A stretch of DNA of 5,901 nt from Desulfobacterales bacterium (GCA_029939875.1 JAOZSC010000093.1:1-5901), one strand, 5' to 3'. Shown: positions 1-5,901, counted from the first letter of the stretch. Notes: generated by a model from the letters alone, not told the origin. Made by a program: numbers and translations.

Positions 1-2693
1 GTGGATCCGTGCTGCGGTTTGCTGGTAACCCAGATCCGTCCGTCGTGATAGTCAATGATGCTTTTGGTGATGGCAAGCCCGAGGCCGGAACCCTGGGGCC
101 GCCCCCGGGTGGCATCTGTTACCTGGCGAAATCTTTCGAAGATAATTTTCTGGTCCCGGGGGTCGATGCCCATGCCGTTGTCTTGCACTTCCACGGTCAG
201 GCTGGTGTCTTTCACATATCCGCGGATTACGATTTGACCGCCCGGTTGGCGGCAGAATTTCACGGCGTTTGAGATCAGGTTTACCATGACCTGGATCAAC
301 CGGTCGCGATCACCGTCGATGGCGGGCAGATCGGCGGTAAGTGCGGTTTGCAGCTGAATGCGGCTGTCGCCGATGAGCTGCCGGGTGGCCTGCAGGGCAT
401 CGTCAAGCACTTCTTCGAAATGAAGCGGCTGCACCTGCCAGTCCATGAGACCCGAGTCGATTTTTTGAAAATCCAGCACCTGGGTGATCAAGCGTGACAA
501 CCGTTCGCTTTCTTTTAATATGATCCGGGAAAACTTTAGACGTTTTTCAGGTTCGATGTCTCTGTTTTCGTTCAATATTTCGGATATGGACCGGATAGAC
601 GTCAGAGGAGTTCGCAGTTCATGGGTAACGGTGGAGATGAATTCGTTTTTCAGCTCATCGAGTTCCTGCAGGCGTTCGTTGGCGGCCTTGAGTTCGACGG
701 TCAGCTTTTCCAGTCCCTTGCTGTGAGCAATGGCCTGCCGGGTTTCATCCAGGATATCCATTACTTCCCGGATCCCGATGGGCTCTTCCTTTGCCACGGA
801 AGATACGAGCACGCGCGCGGAGGCCGAGCCGACAACACCTGCCAGAAGTTGCTCGGTGTAAGTTACAAAATTTGCGTCGGCCGGAATATCTGCAACCCGT
901 GCAATGCGGTGCTTTTGCGTGTAATGCTTCAATACCTCTGCTGTGCGCTGTTCTCCCAGAAAACGGCTGAGCAATTTAATAAGCTCCGGGACGGAAGCCT
1001 TGCCGCGCCACAGGGTGGAACGGTCGACAACGGCGGTGCCACTTAACACGTCGACGAACAGGGCGGCCTGGGTGTGCTCCAGGGCGGAAGGCCGGCTGAA
1101 AAGCGAACCGCCTACATACCCGGCGATGTTGACCAGCAGGCTCCAGAAAATTGCGTGGGCGATACGATCCGATGGCGTCAGGCCGATGTCGAGACCGAAA
1201 AGCGCGTAGGGTTTGAGCAGGGAGATGCCGCCGGGACCCTCAAGCACAAACAGCTGGGAGAACAGGCCGGCTTCGGCCAGTGACGGCAAGAACAGGGTGT
1301 AGATCCATACGCTAAAGCCGGATAGCAGGCCCAACAGTGCGCCGAAACGTGTGGCTCTTTTCCAGAATATGCCGCCGATGATGGCCGGTGAAAACTGGGC
1401 GACGGCGGTAAAAGAAATCATGCCGATGGAGACGAGAGAAAGAAATTTGGCGATAAAATGAAAATAGGCGTAACCCATCAGCAGGATCAGGGCGATACTG
1501 CTGCGCCGGATGGCCAACAGCAGGCTGGTGAGTTCCTTGCGTTGGGAAAAGACGGAATAGGGCAGGCGCAGTAAAATCGGCATAACCAGGTCGTTGCTGA
1601 TCATGGTGGACAGGGCCACGGTTTCAACGATGACCATCCCGGTGGCCGCTGACAGTCCGCCGATGAAAACGAACAATGCCAAAACCTGGTGGTGCTGTGC
1701 CATGGGCAAGCTCAGCACGAAGGTGTCGCCATCCACCGTTCCGGGTACAAACTGGAGCAGCCCGCCGAAGGCCACCGGCAGCACAAAGATGTTAATGACC
1801 AGCAGGTAAAGGGGAAATAACCAGACGGCCTTGTTGAGGTGTTTTTCATCCACATTTTCCACCACCGCAACTTGGAACTGGCGGGGCAGGCAAATGACCG
1901 CTACCATGGATACGACTATGTACATTGTCCATCCGGTGTAGGTGGCGGTGTTCGCATCCATGGTGTATAGTCTGCGGATGGTGTCAACGGCACCGGCCCG
2001 GGTGAAGATATCGTGGATGCCGCCGTAAATGCCGTAAGTGACGAACACGCCGACGGCCACAAACGCCACCAGCTTAACGATGGACTCAAAGGCAATGGCG
2101 GCGACAATGCCCTCGTGGCGTTCGGTGGCCTCCAGGTGGCGTGTGCCGAACAAAATTGCGAAGACGGCCAGCACCAGGGCCACGTAAAGTGCCGTATCGT
2201 GGAAAAAAGGGGTATCCATCAGGATGTGGGTCAGCCCGATTTGCGGGTATTGATTGACCAGCAGGTAACTGGCGGAGATGGCCTTGAGCTGCAGTGCGAT
2301 GTACGGAACGACACCCAGCACCGCCATTACTGTGACCATGCCCCCCAGTACGGAACTTTTGCCGTACCGGGAGGCGATGAAATCGGCAATGGAGGTAATG
2401 CGGTTGGCTTTGCTGATGCGGATGATTTTGCGCAGCACCAGCCAGCCAATGCTCATCATCAGCGTGGGGCCGAGATAGATGGGTAAAAATCCCGGGCCTG
2501 TGGCGGCTGCACGTCCCACGCTGCCGTAAAACGTCCAGGCCGTGCAGTAGACCGCCAGGGAAAGGGTGTAAATATACGGGTTGCTGATGATACTGTGGCC
2601 GGCCTCGGCGGCCCGGTCGCCGAAATAGGCAATGGCAAACAGCAAACCGATGTACCCGAAAGAGAAAAGGAGAATGGTTCCCGTCTGTAACAT
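1..2693 (-). CDS. SSS-family transporter fused to histidine kinase (CbrA/CrbS-like sensor), C-terminus cut by window edge
   Basis: My reading of the minus strand from ATG at 2693 gives 897 uninterrupted codons up to the window edge. Residues 1-535 are very hydrophobic, with about 13 membrane helices, and carry SSS/SLC5-type signatures such as VYCTAWTFYGSVG (48-60) and NRITSIADFIASRYGK (97-112). Residues about 545-635 resemble the STAC domain that joins SSS transporters to kinases (RSTLW, LLSRFLGEQ). A charged coiled-coil linker (about 655-685) leads straight to HisKA, with no recognisable PAS domain. The kinase shows HELRTPL with phospho-acceptor His691 (codon at 621-623), N box NLISNAVKF (805-813), DNGMGI (838-843), FERF (852-855) and GSGLGLAI (868-875). 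Only the last strand of the ATPase domain, and any fused receiver, is missing. Known relatives (CbrA, CrbS, MxtR) sit in the inner membrane and phosphorylate a response regulator governing carbon or acetate use. The substrate here is unknown. A GGTGGGA stretch lies 6 bases before the ATG; GTG at 2705 is a less likely start. Confidence 0.95.
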   Translation of the reverse strand, partial: MLQTGTILLFSFGYIGLLFAIAYFGDRAAEAGHSIISNPYIYTLSLAVYCTAWTFYGSVGRAAATGPGFLPIYLGPTLMMSIGWLVLRKIIRISKANRITSIADFIASRYGKSSVLGGMVTVMAVLGVVPYIALQLKAISASYLLVNQYPQIGLTHILMDTPFFHDTALYVALVLAVFAILFGTRHLEATERHEGIVAAIAFESIVKLVAFVAVGVFVTYGIYGGIHDIFTRAGAVDTIRRLYTMDANTATYTGWTMYIVVSMVAVICLPRQFQVAVVENVDEKHLNKAVWLFPLYLLVINIFVLPVAFGGLLQFVPGTVDGDTFVLSLPMAQHHQVLALFVFIGGLSAATGMVIVETVALSTMISNDLVMPILLRLPYSVFSQRKELTSLLLAIRRSSIALILLMGYAYFHFIAKFLSLVSIGMISFTAVAQFSPAIIGGIFWKRATRFGALLGLLSGFSVWIYTLFLPSLAEAGLFSQLFVLEGPGGISLLKPYALFGLDIGLTPSDRIAHAIFWSLLVNIAGYVGGSLFSRPSALEHTQAALFVDVLSGTAVVDRSTLWRGKASVPELIKLLSRFLGEQRTAEVLKHYTQKHRIARVADIPADANFVTYTEQLLAGVVGSASARVLVSSVAKEEPIGIREVMDILDETRQAIAHSKGLEKLTVELKAANERLQELDELKNEFISTVTHELRTPLTSIRSISEILNENRDIEPEKRLKFSRIILKESERLSRLITQVLDFQKIDSGLMDWQVQPLHFEEVLDDALQATRQLIGDSRIQLQTALTADLPAIDGDRDRLIQVMVNLISNAVKFCRQPGGQIVIRGYVKDTSLTVEVQDNGMGIDPRDQKIIFERFRQVTDATRGRPQGSGLGLAITKSIIDYHDGRIWVTSKPQHGS

Positions 2694-2746
2694 GGACTGT
2701 CCCACCCAATTGATCGCCTGAGGTCTTACCAGATGCCGTTATAATT

Positions 2747-2950
2747 TCAGGTTCGCCTCCCGGCCATTGTCGTCAAGGCTGTCAGCACAATAATAGCGAG
2801 CCAGGCGCTGAACAGGTAAATGTAAAGAAGGGGAATTCCAAGCAATCGGACACCGAGATTGAACAGGGACAGCAGCGGGTAGCTAAACAGGACCAGGCCC
2901 GTTATAAAAATGGCAGCCAGTCGTTCATTTTTTAATCGATCATCAGCCAT
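2747..2950 (-). CDS. Small two-helix membrane protein upstream of the sensor kinase (CbrX-like position)
   Basis: This 67-residue protein has a short charged N-terminus (MADDRLKNERL) and two hydrophobic helices, about residues 12-35 (IFITGLVLFSYPLLSLFNLG) and 41-62 (LLYIYLFSAWLAIIVLTALT), followed by a basic tail (GRR). It starts at an ATG preceded by a strong purine-rich ribosome binding site (GAGGGGGG, 2954-2961), and its stop lies 53 bases before the kinase start, so the two should be co-transcribed. Small membrane proteins of this form (motif YPLLSLFN, then IPLLYIYLF) commonly precede SSS-type transporters and SSS-kinases; CbrX upstream of CbrA in Pseudomonas has an equivalent position. 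A role as accessory subunit or translational coupler for the kinase is inference; I recognise no catalytic residues. The good start signals, the composition and the position argue against a chance reading frame. Confidence 0.85.
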   Translation of the reverse strand: MADDRLKNERLAAIFITGLVLFSYPLLSLFNLGVRLLGIPLLYIYLFSAWLAIIVLTALTTMAGRRT

Positions 2951-2953
2951 GGA

Positions 2954-2961
2954 CCCCCCTC
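2954..2961 (-). promoter_or_regulatory. Ribosome binding site of the small membrane protein
   Basis: GAGGGGGG on the minus strand ends 3 bases before the ATG at 2950. The AGG core leaves a workable spacing to the start codon. It supports the choice of this ATG for the 67-residue protein. Confidence 0.6.
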
Positions 2962-2972
2962 GCAGTTCTGAC

Positions 2973-2986
2973 GCCCCAATTGAGGC
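2973..2986. promoter_or_regulatory. Near-palindrome in the operon leader (possible operator)
   Basis: GCCCCAATTGAGGC is a 14-base near-perfect palindrome (six of seven base pairs) centred on AATT. It lies in the transcribed leader between the predicted promoter and the small membrane protein start. It could bind a dimeric regulator or form a very short hairpin. A palindrome of this size can occur by chance, so the call is weak. Confidence 0.25.
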
Positions 2987-3029
2987 AGTATGCTTGAATG
3001 ACGAATGATGGGTCTGATTCCTTGATCTT

Positions 3030-3058
3030 TTTATAGGCCATCGCGGCTACACTGTCAA
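3030..3058 (-). promoter_or_regulatory. Sigma-70-type promoter for the small membrane protein / sensor kinase operon
   Basis: On the minus strand there is a perfect -35 box TTGACA (3053-3058), an exact 17-base spacer (3036-3052) and a -10 box TATAAA (3030-3035) matching 5 of 6 consensus bases. Transcription would start near 3023, giving a leader of about 73 bases before the ATG at 2950. Position, orientation and spacing all fit the operon that follows, so housekeeping-sigma transcription is likely. This is a match by eye and has not been tested. Confidence 0.75.
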
Positions 3059-3226
3059 TCAATGGCCTGTCCGGTGGTCGAAAAATTCGCCAGCATGGGC
3101 TTGTCAACGGATGCGGGCGGTTGGTTTTTTCTTGGAAACCGGTACGATCCATGTTAGCTAGAATCAGCGAGCCCTTAGTGCCTATATGCACAAATATTGT
3201 TACGTTTCCCGGGACTTTGATAATTA

Positions 3227-3332
3227 ACCGCAGAGCTCGCAGAGAACGCAGAGCAGCAAAACACTATGACCGTTCCCGGTGGAGCCGGCCTATATCTTAG
3301 GTTTTCTCTGCGCTCTCTGCGAGCTCTGCGGT
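3227..3332. repeat. Long inverted repeat with CGCAGAG 9-base periodicity
   Basis: The left arm (3227-3253) and right arm (3306-3332) are 27-base inverted copies with a single mismatch (3246 against 3313), separated by 52 bases. Each arm is three 9-base units: ACCGCAGAG, CTCGCAGAG and AACGCAGAG on the left. As RNA it would form a long stable hairpin in either direction. The spacer holds a smaller CCGG...CCGG hairpin (3276-3288). Repeats of the CTCTGCG / CGCAGAG kind occur in many copies between genes of various environmental bacteria, so this is probably a dispersed repeat or a small non-autonomous element rather than a site unique to this locus. No transposase or target-site duplication is visible. 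It lies between the two divergent units and no T-tract follows, so it is not a typical rho-independent terminator. Confidence 0.85.
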
Positions 3333-3344
3333 GAGATTCTTATT

Positions 3345-3353
3345 TGTTATCAT
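3345..3353 (+). promoter_or_regulatory. Possible extended -10 promoter for the DUF294 gene
   Basis: TGTTATCAT has the extended -10 form TGnTATnnT, with the hexamer TATCAT (3348-3353) matching 5 of 6 consensus bases. No good -35 box lies 17 bases upstream, where the right arm of the inverted repeat sits. A start near 3360 would give a leader of about 83 bases. The A+T-rich setting supports it, but the assignment is tentative. Confidence 0.35.
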
Positions 3354-3394
3354 ATTTATGCAATGGTGTATTTAAAATTGATTTAACATCAAAA

Positions 3395-3426
3395 ACAACA
3401 TCCGACCATGAGACATATGATGTTGT
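3395..3426 (+). promoter_or_regulatory. 8-base inverted repeat just upstream of the ribosome binding site
   Basis: ACAACATC (3395-3402) and GATGTTGT (3419-3426) are perfect inverted copies separated by 16 bases, ending 8 bases before the GGAGGAG ribosome binding site. The layout suits an operator for a dimeric DNA-binding protein, or a leader hairpin next to the start of the DUF294 gene. No known regulator consensus is recognised. Confidence 0.35.
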
Positions 3427-3433
3427 GAGACGC

Positions 3434-3440
3434 GGAGGAG
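3434..3440 (+). promoter_or_regulatory. Ribosome binding site that fixes the DUF294 gene start
   Basis: GGAGGAG lies directly before CC-ATG at 3443, with the GGAGG core 4 bases from the start codon. It decides in favour of the ATG over an in-frame TTG 99 bases upstream. That TTG lacks such a site, and translation from it would add 33 residues unlike a cyclic-nucleotide-binding domain. Confidence 0.8.
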
Positions 3441-3442
3441 CC

Positions 3443-5776
3443 ATGAGTGCCCAGGCACTGCAGTTTTTATCGACGACCCCCCTTTTTGGAACCCTTCCGG
3501 AACAGGAGCTCAAAGAGATCGCCGCCCATGTGCGTGTCAAAAAGGCCCGTCGGGGAAGTATCCTGGCCCACCAGGGAAAAACGAGGGTCAAAGAGGTGAT
3601 GATTGTAAAAAGCGGCGCCCTGGAGCTTTTTTATACCAATGTGAAGGGAGAAAAGATTTTAAGCGGCAACTTGCAGCCGGGAGATGTCTTCGGTGGGATC
3701 TCGCTGCTGATGAATGCCGGGGTCGCCATCCGGACGGTAACCGTTGAAAAGGACGCCTCTTTTTACATGCTGTCTAAAGAACGATTTTTGGAGCTCAGCA
3801 GCCATTACCGTAAAATTCACCAGTACTTTGTGGATGCGTTCAGTCAGCGGATGCTGGATGAATCCTATGCCGCCATCATTGGCAGCACCCAGGCTAAAAA
3901 TTTTTTATCCCAGACCGTACCGTTTTCTTTTCTTTCCGAAGAATTGCTGGAAAAGGCGGCCGACGAAATGTCCCTGGCCCATTATCCCAGTGGAAGTATC
4001 CTGTGTGTCCAGGGGCAAACGCAGCTGGATCATTTGTATATCTTTCAAAAAGGTGCTGCGGAACGTTATTATGAAAAAAACGGGCAGACCATTTTAAAAG
4101 GCAAACTGGGAGAAGGTGATATTTTCGGCGGCATTTCCATACTGCTCAACAGTGGTCTGGCCGTGCGCTCCCTGCGGACCATAGAAGACACTTATGTTTA
4201 TCTGCTGCCCAAAAAGGTGTTTCTCGATTTGAGCAAAGCCCACGAGCATTTCAGCGAGTATTTTACCGACACCTTCGGCAAGCGCATGCTGAACAAATCC
4301 TATGCGTCCATTATCGTCCAGAGCATCCAGTCCAAAGACGACACGGCGCCTTTTTTCAACCAGCCGGTGACCAGTGTGCTTCAGCCTGACATCGTGTTTT
4401 GCGACCCGAAGACCACGATTCAGCAGGCGGCCCTGGTGATGAAGCAGCACGGATGCAGCTCTATTTTTATCAAGGATGCCAATGAGCGTTACGTGGGGGT
4501 TATCACCGACAATGATCTGCGCAATAAGGTCATCGCCACCGGCTGCGATATTCAACGCCCGGTTTCTGAAATCATGTCTTCACCGTTGATTTCGGTTTCC
4601 TCCCAGGCCATGGTTTTTGAATCGCTGATGACCATGCTGCAGCAAGACATCAAGCACCTGGCCGTCACAGATGAAAATCGACAGGTTATTGGTATTTTGA
4701 CCAACCAGGATTTGCTCAATGCCCAGGGACAATCACCCTTGTTTTTGGCCCGCCAGATTAAGAATGCCACCGCGGTGGACGAACTTGCCGATGTTCAGAG
4801 CCGACTGCCGCACCTGGCCAAGGGGTTGATCAGCAGCGGCGCGAAGGCCCAGAATGTGACGCGGCTGATCACCACAATTTCCGATGTGGTGCTGGAAAAG
4901 CTGATCCAGTTTGCACTCAATGAGATGGGCCCGCCGCCGGCACGTTTTGCCTTCATGATCCTGGGCAGTGAAGGCCGCCGGGAACAGACATTTAAAACCG
5001 ACCAGGACAATGCCATTGTTTTCGAAGATGTGGATCAGAAAGCGGAGGTCGGGGCCAAAGAGTACTTCCTGAGATTCGGCGAAAAAGTCTGCACATGGCT
5101 GAACCAGGCCGGGTACGCCTTTTGCGAAGGGGGCATCATGGCACAAAATCCCCGTTGGTGCCAGCCGCTGGCAGCCTGGAAAAAAGATTTTCACGGCTGG
5201 ATTCATGCCGCCGAGCCGAAAGACCTGCTGCAATCCAGCATATTTTTTGATTTCCGGGGTGCCTGGGGCGAAATGGCGCTGATCACCGAACTTAGAAAAT
5301 ACCTGTTCAGCCAGCTCGGCGGCTGGGTCGGGTTTTTCCGGCACCTGACCGAAAATGCACTGCACTTCAAACCGCCTATCGGTTTTTTTCGCAATTTCGT
5401 GGTGGAATCCAAGGGTGAGCATCGTGACGCTTTTGACATTAAAAGTGCTCTGGTTCCCATCGTGGATTTTGCCCGTATTTATGCGTTGAAAAACGGTATC
5501 GAAGAAACCAACACCCTGGAGCGGCTGCGGCAGCTCAACCTGAAAAAGGTGCTGAAATGGGAAGAATTCGGCGAGCTCGAGCAATCCTATTGTTTTATGA
5601 TGCAGCTGCGCTTCGTGCGCCAGATTACGGCGGTCGTCGACGAAAATAAAAAGCCTGACAACTACATTAACCCCAAGAAGCTTTCGCGTATCGATCAGAC
5701 CATGCTCAAGGAAATTTTCAAGCTTATTACAAAATACCAGGGCAAGCTGGAAATTGATTTTACCGGTCTGCCCTGA
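3443..5776 (+). CDS. Tandem cyclic-nucleotide-binding, CBS and DUF294 nucleotidyltransferase protein
   Basis: This is a 777-residue soluble, cytoplasmic protein with no signal peptide or membrane helix. Domains in order: CNB-like 1 (about 13-125), CNB-like 2 (about 159-270), a CBS pair (308-365 with GVITDNDLR, 373-428 with GILTNQDLL), DUF294 nucleotidyltransferase-like (about 455-590) and the DUF294 C-terminal domain (about 615-775). The nucleotidyltransferase signature is GSEGRREQ (508-515) followed by DQD (520-522); CEGGIMAQN (561-569) and FFDFRGAWGE (601-610) are further family-like blocks. This is the fold of GlnD-type uridylyltransferases, but the substrate of DUF294 proteins is not established. 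The two CNB domains are clearly duplicates (GDVFGGISLL and GDIFGGISIL). Both have Gly (85, 230) where cAMP binders have the ribose-binding Glu, while the phosphate-binding Arg (97, 242) is kept. A nucleotide-sensing regulator that modifies a partner is likely. It is divergent from the SSS-kinase operon; such genes are often near acetate transport and CrbS-type kinases, which suggests a shared carbon-use role (inference). Confidence 0.93.
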   Translation: MSAQALQFLSTTPLFGTLPEQELKEIAAHVRVKKARRGSILAHQGKTRVKEVMIVKSGALELFYTNVKGEKILSGNLQPGDVFGGISLLMNAGVAIRTVTVEKDASFYMLSKERFLELSSHYRKIHQYFVDAFSQRMLDESYAAIIGSTQAKNFLSQTVPFSFLSEELLEKAADEMSLAHYPSGSILCVQGQTQLDHLYIFQKGAAERYYEKNGQTILKGKLGEGDIFGGISILLNSGLAVRSLRTIEDTYVYLLPKKVFLDLSKAHEHFSEYFTDTFGKRMLNKSYASIIVQSIQSKDDTAPFFNQPVTSVLQPDIVFCDPKTTIQQAALVMKQHGCSSIFIKDANERYVGVITDNDLRNKVIATGCDIQRPVSEIMSSPLISVSSQAMVFESLMTMLQQDIKHLAVTDENRQVIGILTNQDLLNAQGQSPLFLARQIKNATAVDELADVQSRLPHLAKGLISSGAKAQNVTRLITTISDVVLEKLIQFALNEMGPPPARFAFMILGSEGRREQTFKTDQDNAIVFEDVDQKAEVGAKEYFLRFGEKVCTWLNQAGYAFCEGGIMAQNPRWCQPLAAWKKDFHGWIHAAEPKDLLQSSIFFDFRGAWGEMALITELRKYLFSQLGGWVGFFRHLTENALHFKPPIGFFRNFVVESKGEHRDAFDIKSALVPIVDFARIYALKNGIEETNTLERLRQLNLKKVLKWEEFGELEQSYCFMMQLRFVRQITAVVDENKKPDNYINPKKLSRIDQTMLKEIFKLITKYQGKLEIDFTGLP

Positions 5777-5901
5777 TTCTTGCCGGGACTCGGTGCCGCT
5801 GACACCTATGACCGGCTCAAGACCATCAATGCGCAGGTTAAGGTCCTGCTTTCAAGCGGTTACGGTGCCGACCAGCAGGCCACTGAAATTTTAAACCGCG
5901 G
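5777..5901 (+). pseudogene. C-terminal half of a CheY-like receiver domain, headless fragment
   Basis: Directly after the TGA of the DUF294 gene, in the same frame, the translation runs FLPGLGAADTYDRLKTIN, then VKVLLSSGYGADQQATEILN, and is open to the window edge. This matches the part of a receiver domain from the loop after the phosphorylated Asp (usually MPGM(D/G)G) through alpha-3, beta-4 (VLLSSGY, with the switch Ser) and alpha-4 (ATEIL). The style is that of receivers at the end of hybrid histidine kinases. The N-terminal half, with the acidic pocket and phospho-acceptor Asp, is absent because that space is filled by the intact DUF294 C-terminus. No ATG/GTG with a ribosome binding site is present; only a TTG at 5780 could start it. 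It is most likely a remnant left by deletion or recombination. The rest lies outside the window, so length and fate are unknown. Confidence 0.7.

Larger units (their letters stand above)
2951..3442. other. Divergent intergenic region without a supported gene
   Basis: This stretch separates the leftward kinase operon from the rightward DUF294 gene. It is more A+T-rich than its flanks near 3330-3420. It contains the leftward promoter, the CGCAGAG inverted repeat, a possible rightward promoter and a small inverted repeat before the rightward gene. From about 3060 to 3226 I see nothing recognisable: no RNA gene, no riboswitch-like fold and no plausible coding sequence with a ribosome binding site. 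Confidence 0.7.

Noticed and set aside
621..1046. Plus-strand open frames opposite the kinase, such as this 141-codon one and those at 9-272 and 2013-2486
   Set aside because: All are antisense to the continuous transporter-kinase gene and show no family signature.
2086..2709. 207-codon open frame on the minus strand
   Set aside because: It overlaps the transporter module in another frame; its translation is rich in Arg, His, Gly and Pro without membrane helices, while the kinase frame gives a clear SSS transporter.
2943..3191. 82-codon minus-strand frame with a GTG start
   Set aside because: It has no ribosome binding site, spans the predicted promoter of the next gene, overlaps its start and has unremarkable composition.
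3227..3332. CRISPR array or rho-independent terminator
   Set aside because: The repeats are inverted and joined in 9-base units rather than separated by unique spacers, and no run of T follows either arm.
3344..3442. N-terminal extension of the DUF294 protein by 33 residues from a TTG
   Set aside because: No ribosome binding site precedes the TTG, the added residues do not resemble a CNB domain, the stretch contains the likely promoter and inverted repeat, and the ATG at 3443 has GGAGGAG directly before it.
4094..4555. 153-codon open frame on the minus strand
   Set aside because: Antisense shadow of the CNB2 and CBS coding region; no start signals or family resemblance.
4733..5584. 283-codon open frame on the minus strand opposite the DUF294 gene
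   Set aside because: It is fully antisense to a well-supported conserved protein, its translation has no recognisable family, and long antisense frames arise from codon bias in G+C-rich genes.
5774..5776. TGA as selenocysteine or programmed readthrough codon joining the receiver fragment to the DUF294 protein
   Set aside because: The DUF294 C-terminus ends at its usual place (EIDFTG), no SECIS-like hairpin is evident just after the TGA, and the receiver half lacks its functional Asp.

Overview
The window holds two divergently transcribed units around an intergenic region of about 490 bases. The gene content (a transporter-type sensor kinase, a cyclic-nucleotide-binding/CBS/nucleotidyltransferase protein and a piece of a response-regulator receiver domain) and the moderately high G+C coding sequence point to a Gram-negative, Proteobacteria-like organism. 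The style of the receiver fragment and the CGCAGAG-type repeats would suit a sulfate-reducer-like Desulfobacterota (former Deltaproteobacteria). That placement is inference from resemblance, not proof.

Left part, minus strand (2950 down to 1): a promoter close to sigma-70 consensus (TTGACA, 17 bases, TATAAA) drives a 67-residue two-helix membrane protein. It is followed after 53 bases by a very large gene that runs off the left edge. That gene reads without interruption for 897 codons. It encodes a sodium/solute symporter-family (SSS/SLC5) transporter fused through a STAC-like linker and a coiled coil to a histidine kinase core (H, N, G1, F and G2 boxes all visible). This is the CbrA/CrbS/MxtR architecture, in which a transporter-like module senses or imports a nutrient and controls a carbon-use regulon through a partner response regulator. 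The partner is not in the window.

Middle (2951-3442): no convincing gene. It holds the minus-strand promoter, a 27-base inverted repeat whose arms are built of three 9-base units ending in CGCAGAG, a possible extended -10 promoter facing right, and an 8-base inverted repeat just before the ribosome binding site of the rightward gene.

Right part, plus strand (3443-5776): a 777-residue soluble protein with two tandem cyclic-nucleotide-binding-like domains, a CBS pair, a DUF294 nucleotidyltransferase domain with GSEGRREQ...DQD, and a DUF294 C-terminal domain. Proteins of this class are often found near acetate transport and SSS-kinase genes, so the divergent pair probably belongs to one carbon- or acetate-responsive circuit (inference).

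Right edge (5777-5901): directly after the stop codon, and in the same frame, lies the C-terminal half of a CheY-like receiver domain with no start, no N-terminal half and no phosphorylatable aspartate. This looks like a gene remnant or a recombination joint.
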